Assembly: GCA_017550525.1 (NCBI GenBank)
Contig: JAFZOU010000002.1
Span: 1 to 64,000, forward strand
DNA: 64,000 bases
From: Bacteroidales bacterium
GTDB lineage: Bacteria; Bacteroidota; Bacteroidia; Bacteroidales; UBA932
Direction of reading: 5' to 3'
Shown one piece after another: positions 8,708 through 19,300 of this stretch. A model generated the notes under the pieces. The model searched no databases, had not been told where the DNA came from, and saw only the letters and a program-made list of their open reading frames with translations. A program made the position numbers and the translations under genes. How positions within the stretch are numbered: position 1 is the first letter of the stretch; the number at the start of each line of letters is the position of its first letter.

Positions 8708-11700
8708 TTAGAATGTGACCTGGATACCACCTGAAATGGTACGGACAGGTGAATAAACGTTCATAGAAGAAGTCTCTTCGAAAGAGTAGCGGGGATCCAG
8801 ACCCTGACGGGCGCTGATGAATCCGAGGTTTTCTCCGAGCACATAGAAACGAATCTTGCTGATGTACTTATCCATGTGGAAAATCTTCTTCAATGGAAGG
8901 TTGTAACCAACAGCAAAGGACTGGAAGTTCAGGTAGCTGGCGTTAGTGAGCCAACGGTCGCCGTAAGAAGAATAACGGTCACCATACTGCCAACGAGGGA
9001 GGTTGCTTTCCTTATTGGTTGCACTCCAGGAGTTCACCCAGTCTTTATGGAAAGTTGAACCGGCACCCTGAGCATTCTGAACAGGGCTCATCAAATTAGA
9101 ATAACGGTTATCGTATATCTTACCGCCAAGCTGATAGTCGAATGTTACGGAAAGGTCAAAGTCACCAATCTGGAGTGAGGTACCAAAACCACCGTAGAAC
9201 TTAGGCAAGTTAGTACCAGTGGCATAACGTGAAGCCTCACCAATGAGGGTGGTAGTGCCGTCTTTGGATTTAGCAGCTACAGAAACATTATTGGTAATAG
9301 CATCTCCATTATCATCCTTCAAACCACCTTTAGGACTCAAGTTCTTATCATAGTAGTAAAGGGCTTCACCTTTCTCATTGACTCCTGCATAAGCATAAGT
9401 CATGAAGTTATTGAGTTCACCTCCAACTTCGTACCAGTAAGGAGCCTCATAATAACCGCCGTTGTCGCGGATCTTAGCCTCAGGCAATGAGAGAATCTTA
9501 CCCTTGTTGGTAGAGATATTCATATTCACATCCCACTGGACAAGGCGTGTCTTCACAGGAGTGACACTCAGGTTGAGTTCCAAACCATAGTTAGCAATAT
9601 CACCTACGTTACCATAGTAACCACGGGAACCTGCACTCTCAGGGATGGAAATCCAGAACAGCTGATTGGTTGTCTTCTTATAATAAGCGTCCAAACCACC
9701 GGCAATTCTGCCATTAAAGAAGCTGAATTCAAGACCGACATTGGAGTTAGTTGTGGTTTCCCAGGTAATTTCAGGGTTACCCATAAGACGGTATGAAGGA
9801 ACCATGCTCTTCTTGTCGGAACTGGCGGTCAGGTTGTAGGTATCGGTATAGCCGAATGCGGCTGTATTATCGTTACCCTGCTGGCCGATTGAAGCCTTCA
9901 GCTTCAGAAGGTCAATCCAGGTAGCGTTCTGCATGAACAGTTCCTTGGAAATGACGTAAGCAGCACCTACAGACCAGAAATTACCCCAGCGGTGCTTGGG
10001 AGCAAAGTAAGAAGAAGCATCACGACGGAAGGAGGCGGAGAGGTAGAAAGTGTTGTTGTCATCCACCTGGGCACTCACAAAATAACCTTCCACATTATAA
10101 TTAGTGGAGTATGAATTGGAAGTAACCTGTTTGTTGGCAAATGCAGCAATCTCAAGAACCTCAGGAGAGAACGCACCCTGGGCCGTAGCTGAAAGCAGGG
10201 AAGAATTAGTCCTGTAATACTCGTGACCAGCCATCACATTCACATTGATGGGACCAAAGGAATTATTATAGGTGAGGGTCTGGATATTGTTTGTTCTAAG
10301 ACTACTGGTGTTTGACTTATAAAGTTCACCATTAGGACCAACCTTAGGACCATACAGACCGTTGTCATAGCTGGTACCTGCTGTATTTCCCCAGATAATA
10401 GTGGAGGAAATATTAGCATGGAGGTGATCAGTGAAATCAATATTGGCAGAGAGATTACCATTTAGCTGATTACCCTTTGTAAATACCGTGTTGTAACGGT
10501 TGCTACCAAGCGGGTTACCAGTCTGCAGGAAAGCACGGCCAACACCATAGTTAGTAGCAGCTACACCATAGTCATACTGAGGATTACCATTTGAATCAGT
10601 CCTGATGATAGGATTGCCGTTTTCATCCAGTACGCGCACGTAAATAGGATAAATAGGAGCTATCATTGAGGTGTAGTACATCAGGTTGGTAGAACCAAGC
10701 TCACTCTCAGACATGTTGGGGTTTGAAGTAGTGGTAGAATTGGTATAACCAATGTTACCGGCAATTTTCAACCACTTCTTAGCCTGATAATCGGCCTTTA
10801 AACGGGCAGAAATACGCTCGTAACCGGAGTACTCGATGATACCGTCTTCATTAAGGTAGTTCACGCTTGCATAATAGCTGGCGCGCTTGTTACCACCATT
10901 CACACTCACATTGTATTCCTGACGAAGGGCATTCTTATAAGCCACATCACGCCAGTTGTCGTTGGTCATATAATAAGTCTCACCATTGTAGACATATGAA
11001 CGACCAAGTGTAGCATTAGGATTAAGCTTTCCATTCAGACCAATAAGGTTCTGGCCCTCGGGTACAGTATAAATATTATACCCAAGGTCTGAAATCATCT
11101 TTGCATTGGCACTGAGGTTAGCTGTAGAGGCATCCTGACCGGCGCTCAGATAATAGTTATTGAGCTGGTCGTAATAAGCCTCATAATATTCACGGGGATC
11201 CGTAATAGTGTTGTAATCCTGGATAGCACGTGAGCTGACACCAACCTTAGCATCCAATGTCACAACAGCCTCGCTGGAGCGGGCGCGCTTGGTGGTAATA
11301 AGAATAACACCTGAAGCACCACGGGCACCATAGAGGGCGGCCGATGCAGCATCCTTCAGGACGGTGATGGACTCAATGTCGCTCTGGGGAATGTTGGAAA
11401 GGCTGGCCGGATACGGGGAACCATCAACAATGATAAGAGGTTCAGTGTTGGAGTAGAGGGAAGAGAGACCACGGATGTTCATGACACCACTTGAGGCACC
11501 AGGAGCACCGCTTGCACCTTTCATCTGGAGACCAGGCACATTACCTACGAGTGCATTTGCAACGTTAGTTGTCTGACGCTTTGCGAGTTCGTCGGACTTC
11601 ATGACGGTTGCAGAACCTGTAAATGCTTCCTTTGTGGTGGTACCGAAGGCAACCACAATGGTTTCATCTAGCAGCTGGGAGTCTTCCTCAAGAATAATCT

Positions 11701-11977
11701 GGATATTCTTGCGTCCATTAACTTCCACTGCCTGAGTGAGATAACCAAGACTGCTCACAACGATAGTTCCATTTGAGGGAACACTCAGCTTAAAGCTACC
11801 GTCAGCATCAGTCAAGGCATAGACTGTGGTGGATCCCTGGAGAATAACGTTTGCTCCAACAACGGGATCACCGACTCCGTCCACAACGCTACCGGACACA
11901 TTGATATTCTGTGCCGATGCTGCGAATGAGAACAGCGTCAATACCATAGCCGTGAAAAAAATACGGATTTTTTTCAT
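8708..11977 (-). CDS. SusC/RagA family TonB-dependent outer-membrane transporter
   Basis: 1089 residues from the MKKIRIFF methionine (an alternative Met is at 11983). Signal peptide ending near AASAQ, then a carboxypeptidase-regulatory-like domain (NINVSGSVVDGVGDPVVGANV), a TonB-box-like ETIVVAF segment, a plug with the SusC signatures NIRGLSSL and LKDAASAALYGARGASGVILITTK, and a long beta-barrel ending in GGIQVTF, with the terminal Phe expected for outer-membrane insertion. SusC proteins import ligands delivered by SusD. It is first in a three-gene operon with susD 15 bases downstream. No glycoside hydrolase, protease, sensor or ECF sigma/anti-sigma pair is adjacent, so the substrate cannot be guessed. 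Confidence 0.95.
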   Translation of the reverse strand: MKKIRIFFTAMVLTLFSFAASAQNINVSGSVVDGVGDPVVGANVILQGSTTVYALTDADGSFKLSVPSNGTIVVSSLGYLTQAVEVNGRKNIQIILEEDSQLLDETIVVAFGTTTKEAFTGSATVMKSDELAKRQTTNVANALVGNVPGLQMKGASGAPGASSGVMNIRGLSSLYSNTEPLIIVDGSPYPASLSNIPQSDIESITVLKDAASAALYGARGASGVILITTKRARSSEAVVTLDAKVGVSSRAIQDYNTITDPREYYEAYYDQLNNYYLSAGQDASTANLSANAKMISDLGYNIYTVPEGQNLIGLNGKLNPNATLGRSYVYNGETYYMTNDNWRDVAYKNALRQEYNVSVNGGNKRASYYASVNYLNEDGIIEYSGYERISARLKADYQAKKWLKIAGNIGYTNSTTTSNPNMSESELGSTNLMYYTSMIAPIYPIYVRVLDENGNPIIRTDSNGNPQYDYGVAATNYGVGRAFLQTGNPLGSNRYNTVFTKGNQLNGNLSANIDFTDHLHANISSTIIWGNTAGTSYDNGLYGPKVGPNGELYKSNTSSLRTNNIQTLTYNNSFGPINVNVMAGHEYYRTNSSLLSATAQGAFSPEVLEIAAFANKQVTSNSYSTNYNVEGYFVSAQVDDNNTFYLSASFRRDASSYFAPKHRWGNFWSVGAAYVISKELFMQNATWIDLLKLKASIGQQGNDNTAAFGYTDTYNLTASSDKKSMVPSYRLMGNPEITWETTTNSNVGLEFSFFNGRIAGGLDAYYKKTTNQLFWISIPESAGSRGYYGNVGDIANYGLELNLSVTPVKTRLVQWDVNMNISTNKGKILSLPEAKIRDNGGYYEAPYWYEVGGELNNFMTYAYAGVNEKGEALYYYDKNLSPKGGLKDDNGDAITNNVSVAAKSKDGTTTLIGEASRYATGTNLPKFYGGFGTSLQIGDFDLSVTFDYQLGGKIYDNRYSNLMSPVQNAQGAGSTFHKDWVNSWSATNKESNLPRWQYGDRYSSYGDRWLTNASYLNFQSFAVGYNLPLKKIFHMDKYISKIRFYVLGENLGFISARQGLDPRYSFEETSSMNVYSPVRTISGGIQVTF

Positions 11978-12314
11978 AAGCATTAGAGATTAGTTAAACA
12001 TAAATATTGATACAAACTTGAATTTGCACCTAAATACACTACCCGTTACCTATATATAATAGGAAACATGGCTGCAAAGAAAGAAAAAAAAATTAATAAT
12101 TACAAGTTCTGGTTTTTACTCCTAACTTACAGATTATTAGTAATAAAAGTTTTTATTAAGTTTAAAATCGGTTATATAAAACAAAAATACTTATAATTTA
12201 AAATAAATCAAAGAAAAAATTCAATAATTTATAAGTTAATTTTTTTTCGAGTTATTTTAAACAATTAGGGCGATTTCAAATTGAAACCGCCCTAACTTTG
12301 TAGTAATTAATACC
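11978..12314. other. AT-rich intergenic region upstream of susC
   Basis: 337 bases without a gene. The right end holds the frdB terminator (12265-12295). The rest is strongly AT-rich and should contain the susC promoter, but I find no TAnnTTTG element reading toward susC. No ORF of credible length and no RNA gene were recognised. Confidence 0.6.
12265..12295 (-). terminator. Terminator after frdB
   Basis: On the minus strand TTAGGGCGGTTTC pairs with GAAATCGCCCTAA (one G-U pair) around a 5-base loop, followed by a T-rich stretch, 19 bases after the frdB stop. Confidence 0.75.
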
Positions 12315-13058
12315 TTATTCACTAAAACGGGCTTTCAAGTATTCCCTGTTAAGACGGGCTATGTGATCAATGGTAACATGCTTGGGACATTCCATTTCAC
12401 ATGCACGGGTGTTTGTACAGTTACCAAAGCCTAGTTCATCCATCTTGGCAACCATTGCGCGGGCACGGCGCGCAGCTTCAGGCTTACCCTGAGGCAGGAG
12501 AGCCAGAGAACTGACGCGTGCTGCCACAAACAGCATTGCAGAGCCGTTCTTACAGGTTGCAACACAAGCTCCACATCCTACGCATGCCGCAGCATCCATT
12601 GAGAGTTCTGCGTCATCGTGAGGAATAAGGAGGGTATTACCGTCCTGTGCACTTCCGGTGCGTACGGTGATAAAACCACCGGCCTGTAGAATCTTGTCAA
12701 ATGCACCGCGGTCCACCACAAGGTCCTTGATTACAGGAAATGCGCCGCTGCGCCAGGGTTCAACGGTAATGGTTGCACCGGGTTTAAAATGACGCATGAA
12801 AAGCTGGCAGGTAGTAACTTGGTCGTCCGGACCATGTGCACGGCCGTCAATATACAGGGAGCAGGCTCCGCAGATACCTTCACGGCAGTCGTGGTCAAAA
12901 GCAATGGGGTCAATACCCTTGCGGATAAGCTGATCATTCAGGATATCAAGCATTTCAAGGAAGGAAGCATCTTCCTCCACATCCGTAACGTGGTAGGTCT
13001 CAAAATGGCCTTTTGCCTTGGCGTTTCTCTGACGCCATACTTTCACATTATATTCCAT
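12315..13058 (-). CDS. frdB: Fumarate reductase/succinate dehydrogenase iron-sulfur subunit
   Basis: 247 residues. An N-terminal ferredoxin-like domain binds [2Fe-2S] through Cys58, 63, 66 and 84 ([10 protein letters not shown]...C). The C-terminal part has [11 protein letters not shown] (Cys159, 162, 165, 169) and a second set Cys214, 220 and 224 for the [4Fe-4S] and [3Fe-4S] centres. The subunit passes electrons between the membrane cytochrome and the FrdA flavin. In anaerobic Bacteroidales the complex works as a fumarate reductase that ends the succinate pathway. It lies 8 bases after frdA, in one transcript. Confidence 0.96.
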   Translation of the reverse strand: MEYNVKVWRQRNAKAKGHFETYHVTDVEEDASFLEMLDILNDQLIRKGIDPIAFDHDCREGICGACSLYIDGRAHGPDDQVTTCQLFMRHFKPGATITVEPWRSGAFPVIKDLVVDRGAFDKILQAGGFITVRTGSAQDGNTLLIPHDDAELSMDAAACVGCGACVATCKNGSAMLFVAARVSSLALLPQGKPEAARRARAMVAKMDELGFGNCTNTRACEMECPKHVTIDHIARLNREYLKARFSE

Positions 13059-13066
13059 ACCTCAGA

Positions 13067-15016
13067 TTAGTCTTTATAGTTACGGGTTGCTATCTTGATA
13101 TTCTCATACTTAAGCTCTTCCTTATGAAGCTGGGGCTCCTTACCTTCACCCTTATACTCCCAGGCGCCAACATACATGAAGTTTTCGTCGTCACGCTTAG
13201 TTTCACCGTCCTCGGTCTGCATCTCCTCGCGGAAATGACCGCCACAGGATTCCTTCCTGTGAAGGGCGTCACGGGCCATAAGTTCACCAATATCAAAGAA
13301 GTCTACAAGGCGGAGAGCCTTCTCAAGTTCCTGATTAAATTCCTCATTACAGCCGGGTACGCGGACTGATTTCCAGAACTCTTCACGGAGTTTGCCGATT
13401 TCCTCAATACCCTTCTTGAGACCTTCCTCATTACGGGCCATACCTACATACTCCCACATGATGTGACCCAGTTTCTTATGGAGGCTATCCACTGTTTCAG
13501 TGCCCTTGACTGCAAAGAGCTTTGCAATACGCTCCTTGACGGCCTTTTCAGCGGTGTCAAACTCAGGGGCGTTAATATCGGTCTTAGGCTCTGCAAACTT
13601 ATGTGAAAGGTAATCGCCGATAGTGTAAGGCAGGATAAAATATCCATCGGCCAGACCCTGCATGAGGGCACTTGCACCAAGACGGTTTCCGCCGTGATCG
13701 GAGAAGTTAGCTTCGCCGATTGCATAAAGGCCAGGGATAGTGGTCTGGAGGTCATAGTCTACCCAGAGGCCGCCCATTGTGTAGTGGATGGCAGGGTAAA
13801 TCATCATGGGCTCTTCCCAAGGAGAAGAGGAAGTAATCTTCTCATACATCTGGAAGAGGTTACCATAACGCTCCTCTACCCTCTGGTGACCAAGACGCTT
13901 GATAGCATCGGCAAAATCAAGGAACACGGCAAGGCCGGTCTCATTTACGCCGAAACCTGCATCGCAGCGCTCCTTTGCTGCACGTGATGCAACGTCACGG
14001 GGAACAAGGTTACCGAAGGCTGGATATCTGCGCTCAAGATAGTAGTCGCGGTCCTCTTCAGGAATCTGGGAGGCCTTGATTTCATGCTTACGGAGCTTCA
14101 TTACATCCTCCATCTTCTTGGGAACCCAGATACGGCCATCATTACGCAGGGACTCACTCATGAGGGTGAGCTTGCACTGCTGGTCACCGTGAACGGGAAT
14201 ACAGGTGGGATGGATCTGGGCAAAACAGGGATTTGCAAAGAAAGCGCCCTTGCGGTATGCCTGCATAGCGGCCGATCCATTGGAGTTCATTGCATTGGTG
14301 GAAAGGAAATAGGTGTTTCCGTAACCGCCGGTAGCAAGCACAACGGCGTGTGCACCAAAGCGCTCAATCTCACCGGTAACAAGGTTACGGGCAATTATAC
14401 CCTTGGCTTCACCATTGATAATAACCAGATCCAGCATCTCATGACGGGGATAGCTCTTTACGGTACCAGCTGCAATTTCCTTATTGAGGGATGCATAGGC
14501 ACCAAGGAGGAGCTGCTGACCGGTTTGTCCCCTGGCATAGAAAGTACGGCTTACCTGGACACCGCCGAAAGAACGGTTTGCAAGATATCCGCCATATTCA
14601 CGTGCAAAAGGAACGCCCTGGGCAACGCACTGGTCAATGATGGAGGCACTTACCTCTGCCAGACGATAAACATTGGCTTCACGGCTGCGGTAGTCACCAC
14701 CCTTGATGGTGTCATAGAACAGACGGTAGATGGAGTCGTTGTCGTTCTGGTAGTTCTTAGCAGCGTTAATACCACCCTGAGCAGCAATGGAGTGAGCACG
14801 CCTGGGGGAGTCACTGATACAGAAAATCTTGACGTTGTATCCCAGCTCACCAAGAGATGCAGCTGCGGATGCTCCGCCAAGACCGGTACCTACAACAATC
14901 ACTTCCAGTTTCCTCTTGTTGTTGGGAGAAACTATCCGGATTTCCGCTTTACGCTTGGACCATTTGTCCTTTAGCGGTCCTTCCGGAATCTTGGAAATTA
15001 ATTTAGGATCTGCCAT
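13067..15016 (-). CDS. frdA: Fumarate reductase/succinate dehydrogenase flavoprotein subunit
   Basis: 649 residues. The FAD-binding motif [19 protein letters not shown] is near residue 41, and the covalent-flavin region [18 protein letters not shown] carries the flavinylated His. The catalytic region has [13 protein letters not shown], and [14 protein letters not shown] lies in the capping/FAD segment. This long form (about 650 residues) is the SdhA/FrdA type of Bacteroidetes. It interconverts fumarate and succinate at the inner face of the cytoplasmic membrane. The usual upstream partner, the diheme cytochrome b subunit frdC, is not here: ruvB begins 65 bases upstream on the same strand. Confidence 0.96.
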   Translation of the reverse strand: MADPKLISKIPEGPLKDKWSKRKAEIRIVSPNNKRKLEVIVVGTGLGGASAAASLGELGYNVKIFCISDSPRRAHSIAAQGGINAAKNYQNDNDSIYRLFYDTIKGGDYRSREANVYRLAEVSASIIDQCVAQGVPFAREYGGYLANRSFGGVQVSRTFYARGQTGQQLLLGAYASLNKEIAAGTVKSYPRHEMLDLVIINGEAKGIIARNLVTGEIERFGAHAVVLATGGYGNTYFLSTNAMNSNGSAAMQAYRKGAFFANPCFAQIHPTCIPVHGDQQCKLTLMSESLRNDGRIWVPKKMEDVMKLRKHEIKASQIPEEDRDYYLERRYPAFGNLVPRDVASRAAKERCDAGFGVNETGLAVFLDFADAIKRLGHQRVEERYGNLFQMYEKITSSSPWEEPMMIYPAIHYTMGGLWVDYDLQTTIPGLYAIGEANFSDHGGNRLGASALMQGLADGYFILPYTIGDYLSHKFAEPKTDINAPEFDTAEKAVKERIAKLFAVKGTETVDSLHKKLGHIMWEYVGMARNEEGLKKGIEEIGKLREEFWKSVRVPGCNEEFNQELEKALRLVDFFDIGELMARDALHRKESCGGHFREEMQTEDGETKRDDENFMYVGAWEYKGEGKEPQLHKEELKYENIKIATRNYKD

Positions 15017-15081
15017 ATAATTAAATAATTGTGTTTCTAGAATGCAATTATACGCATTTTTCGTGAATAAATTGTCACTTT

Positions 15082-16119
15082 TTAGAACAAAGTGTTGTCG
15101 TCGGGGGTGTATTTGCGCTGATTGAGGTATTCAGTCATCCCCATGTGCTCGTAAGCCATCTCAGTGGCAACGCGGCCGCGGGGGGTGCGGATGATGAAGC
15201 CTTCCTTGATGAGAAAAGGTTCATATACCTCTTCAATGGTACCTGGATCCTCACTGGCCGATGTAGCAAGAGTGCCGATACCGACAGGTCCTCCCTTGAA
15301 ATTCTGGATGAGGGTACGGAGAATCTTGTTGTCAATGGCATCCAGACCCCTCTTGTCAATCTTGAGCTTATTAAGTGCAAAGCGCGTTATATCAAGATTG
15401 ATTCTGCCGTCACCAAGTACCTGGGCAAAGTCACGGACGCGCCTAAGGAGTGAATTGGCAATACGTGCCGTACCACGGCTTCTAAGGGCAATCTCATATG
15501 CCGCATCGGCATCAATATCCAGGGAAAGGATACGTGCGCTCCTAAGAACTATATTCTTAAGATCCGACGTGTCATAATACTCAAGGGCGCAGGTTATTCC
15601 AAAACGGGCACGAAGCGGAGCCGTTAGAAGACCGCTGCGGGTAGTAGCACCTACTAACGTGAAAGGATTAAGTGATATTCTGACAGACCGTGCTCCAGGG
15701 CCCTTGTCAATCATGATGTCAATCACATAATCCTCCATGGCGGAATATAGATATTCCTCCACCTCAGGAGATAGTCTGTGAATCTCATCGATAAAAAGGA
15801 CGTCGCCCTGCTCCAGGGAAGTGAGAAGGCCGGCAAGGTCTCCTGGCTTATCCAGTACAGGACCGGAAGTAACCTTCATATTAACCCCCATCTCATTTGC
15901 TATGATATGGGCAAGAGTAGTCTTTCCAAGGCCGGGAGGCCCATGAAAAAGCACGTGATCAAGGGCTTCTCCACGCATTTTTGCCGCCTTAATATATATG
16001 TCCAGATTGGACACTATTTCCTTCTGGCCGGTAAAATCACTCAGCCCCTGCGGCCTTATAATTCCGTCAAATTCACTATCTTTGTGGTCGATTGCACTGT
16101 GCGGGTCAAATTCACTCAT
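15082..16119 (-). CDS. ruvB: Holliday junction branch-migration helicase RuvB
   Basis: 345 residues, normal length. AAA+ motifs: Walker [10 protein letters not shown] (60-68), Walker B LFIDEIH (about 108-114), sensor 1 and arginine-finger region [18 protein letters not shown], and a C-terminal winged-helix domain with [17 protein letters not shown]. It forms hexamers that drive branch migration with RuvA during recombination repair. It is transcribed divergently from mfd across the DnaA-box-rich gap and precedes frdA with 65 bases between. Confidence 0.97.
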   Translation of the reverse strand: MSEFDPHSAIDHKDSEFDGIIRPQGLSDFTGQKEIVSNLDIYIKAAKMRGEALDHVLFHGPPGLGKTTLAHIIANEMGVNMKVTSGPVLDKPGDLAGLLTSLEQGDVLFIDEIHRLSPEVEEYLYSAMEDYVIDIMIDKGPGARSVRISLNPFTLVGATTRSGLLTAPLRARFGITCALEYYDTSDLKNIVLRSARILSLDIDADAAYEIALRSRGTARIANSLLRRVRDFAQVLGDGRINLDITRFALNKLKIDKRGLDAIDNKILRTLIQNFKGGPVGIGTLATSASEDPGTIEEVYEPFLIKEGFIIRTPRGRVATEMAYEHMGMTEYLNQRKYTPDDNTLF

Positions 16120-16144
16120 TGCTCCTGAGGGTTCAATTCAAATA

Positions 16145-16152
16145 CAAATATA
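16145..16152 (-). promoter_or_regulatory. Bacteroidetes -7 promoter element for ruvB
   Basis: TATATTTG on the minus strand, ending 25 bases before the ruvB ATG. Confidence 0.55.
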
Positions 16153-16189
16153 GTTTTTATTTTTTTATAACTGATGTTTTTTATATAGC

Positions 16190-16362
16190 TGTGGATAAGT
16201 TGATAACTATATAAAACCATTTAAAAATCAATTATTTACAATAAAATTAAACTGTTGAAAACTATTTGATAGGTTGTTGAAAGATTGTTTAAAAATTTTC
16301 CGCCTTGCGGCTCTTTCACTTATCAACAGGTTATAAACAGGGTTATCAACAGTTTTTCAACA
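16190..16362. other. DnaA-box-rich AT-rich region, candidate oriC
   Basis: On the plus strand, four 9-mers TTATCAACA, TTATAAACA, TTATCAACA and TTTTCAACA start at 16320, 16331, 16343 and 16354, spaced 11, 12 and 11 bases, about one helical turn. On the minus strand a perfect TTATCCACA (16190-16198) is followed by near matches at 16198-16206, 16253-16261 and 16275-16283. Between the two sets lies an AT-rich stretch suited to unwinding. Gene direction changes here: 5.1-16.1 kb reads left and 16.4-26.8 kb reads right. This is the arrangement of a bacterial origin. Alternatives are DnaA-controlled promoters of ruvB and mfd, or a DnaA-titrating site. Confidence 0.6.
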
Positions 16363-16376
16363 GGTAAAAGGGGCAG

Positions 16377-19300
16377 ATGTTAATAAGTAAAAAATCCACG
16401 GCTCAGCTTCAGGAAAAACTCTTAAAGAGTAAGGAAATATTCTGCTCCGGACTGTTTCTTTCTGCCAGATGGGTTGTTCTGTCAAAGGCAGCTCAGAACA
16501 ATATAAACCTAATAGTCCTTCCAACTATTGAGTTGGCCGAATATTGCAGTGCAGACCTCTATAACCTTACGGAAGGAGACTGTGTTTTCTTCCTCCCTGT
16601 CTCAGGAAAGAATATAGAGAGAAGTAATTATAAATCTTCCCTTGGTGTCCAGAGAACAGCAGCTATTGGCAAAATCCTTGATATAAAGGCCGATGAACAG
16701 GTTTTCATAGTAACTTATCCCGAAGCCCTGGAAGAACTCATCCCTTCGGAAAAAACCCTTGTATCGGCCCATCTGGAGATAAAACCCGGAGACAGGCTTC
16801 CTTATGAAAAACTAAGGGAAATCCTTACGGAAAAGGGCTTTGAGAAAGTTGATTTTGTGTCAGCGCCGGGTCAATACGCCATAAGGGGCGCCGTCATAGA
16901 TATCTTCTCCTATTCGCTGGATAAACCCTACAGAATCAGTTACTTCGGAAATGAAGTAGAGAAAATCCATACCTTCGACTGCAATACCCAGCTTTCAATC
17001 GGCAATATTGACAAGGCCGATATCTACTCAAACATCGCCGCCGGCGGTGAAGAGGGTGGAGACTCAATCATCGGCCTTCTTCCTGAAGATACCACCGTAT
17101 GGCTGGATTCTTCAGATATGTACAATAACCGGGATTTTCTGAAGGATTTTCTGAAATTCCGTCACGTTTACCTAGACGTTCCGCTTAAAAAACAGGGCGT
17201 CAGTACCGTAGAATTCAATATTGCGCCTCAGCCGGTATTCAACAAGAACTTTGAACTCCTCATAAACGACATCCAGTCAAGGCTGGAATCAGGCTTCAAG
17301 GTATATATAATAGGAGAGAAGGAAGCCCAGCTGGAAAGGCTTAAATCTATCATGGTCCAGGAAGAGAAGATAGCCCTTCCTGAATTCATAAAGGGAAAGA
17401 ATCTCCATTCCGGATTCATAGACCAGCAGGATAAGATATGCCTTTACACTGATCATGAGATATTTGACAGATTCCACCGCGTCCGTATTCGCCGCACAGT
17501 TGAAAAGAGCGAACAACTTACCCTCAATGACCTCAGTTCCTTCAATATAGGAGACTATATAGTCCATATAGACCACGGCGTAGGAGTATTCGGCGGTCTT
17601 GTCAAGATGAAGGACGACTACGGAAGGGTGAAAGAGGTTGTGAAACTGATGTACGGAGGTTCAGACGTAGTTTTTGTATCAGTTCATTCCTTAAATAAGA
17701 TATCCCGCTTCCGCTCAAAAGAGGGTGAGCCTCCAAGGATAAACAAACTTGGTTCAAAGACCTGGATAAACCTCAAGATATCGGCAAAATCCAAGATGAA
17801 GGATATTGCCAAGGAACTTATCCAGCTATATGCCGCCCGCCGCTCCCAGAAGGGCTTTGCCTTCAGTGCCGATACCTACCTCCAGGAAGAACTGGAATCG
17901 TCCTTCATGTATGAGGATACCCCGGATCAGGAGAAGGCTACAAAGGCGGTAAAAAGGGATATGGAGGACAGCTGCCCCATGGACCGTCTGGTATGCGGAG
18001 ATGTAGGCTTTGGAAAGACGGAAATAGCCATAAGGGCTGCTTTCAAGGCCGTTACTGACTCAAAACAGGTAGCTGTGCTGGTTCCTACAACCATCCTTTC
18101 CTTGCAGCACTTTGAAACCTTCAAGGCACGCCTCCAAAACCTTCCCTGCACTGTGGAATATGTTAGCCGCCTTAGGAGTGCTAAGCAGATAACGGATATA
18201 AAGAGACGCCTTAAATCCGGCGCAATAGACATTCTTATCGGCACTCATAAGATTCTTGGAAACGGCTTTGAATTCAAGGATCTGGGACTACTTATAATTG
18301 ATGAGGAGCAGAAGTTTGGTGTATCGGCCAAGGAGAAACTCCGCCAGATGAAAACAACCGTAGACACCCTTACGCTTACGGCTACCCCTATTCCGAGGAC
18401 CCTTCAATTTTCCCTTCTTGACGCCCGTGACCTTTCAATCATCCAGACCCCGCCGCCAAACCGCATCCCTATCCAGACTGAGATTATCCTCTTTAACCAG
18501 GATGAGATTAAGAGCATAATAAATTATGAACTGAACCGCGGCGGCCAGATATTCTTCCTTCACAACAAGGTAGAGGAACTGCCTTCCGTTGAGGAAATCC
18601 TCCACCGCCTGGTACCTGACATGAAGATATGCGTGGCGCACGGCCAGATGGAATCCCGTGACCTTGAAGACCGAATGCTGGCCTTCATGAGGGGAGACTA
18701 TGACCTTCTTCTCTGCACCACCATCATTGAAAACGGCCTGGATATACCTAACGCCAATACTATAATTATTAACCAGGCTCAGAATATCGGCCTCAGTGAC
18801 CTCCATCAGTTAAGGGGCAGGGTTGGCAGGTCCAACAAGAAGGCCTTCTGCTACCTCATAGTGCCTCCGCTAATCACAATAACGGACGAAGCCCGCCGCA
18901 GGCTCAAAGCAATTGAGGAGTTCTCAGACCTTGGCAGCGGCTTCAACATTGCCATGCAGGACCTTGATATCCGCGGCGCCGGCAATCTCCTTGGCGCAGA
19001 GCAGAGCGGTTTCATTGCCGATATGGGCTATGAGACATATCAGAAGATCCTCTCTGAGGCTATGGATGAAATAGGCATAGAGACCGGAGTAACCCACAGG
19101 AGCACCGATGAAAAGTTTGTTGACGACTGCACCATAGAAACGGACCGCCCGGCCTTCATTCCTGACAATTACATAGATATTACGGCAGAGAAAATACGTA
19201 TCTACAAGGTGCTGGATTCCCTTACCGAGGACCGGGAGATAGACCGCGTTGCAAGCCAGATTGAAGACAGGTTCGGCCCTCTTCAGGAAGAGGTTAAAAA

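Noticed and set aside
14084-14974. 296-codon plus-strand ORF opposite frdA
   Set aside because: frdA is certain from its FAD motifs; the opposite frame shows no domain and has no promoter.
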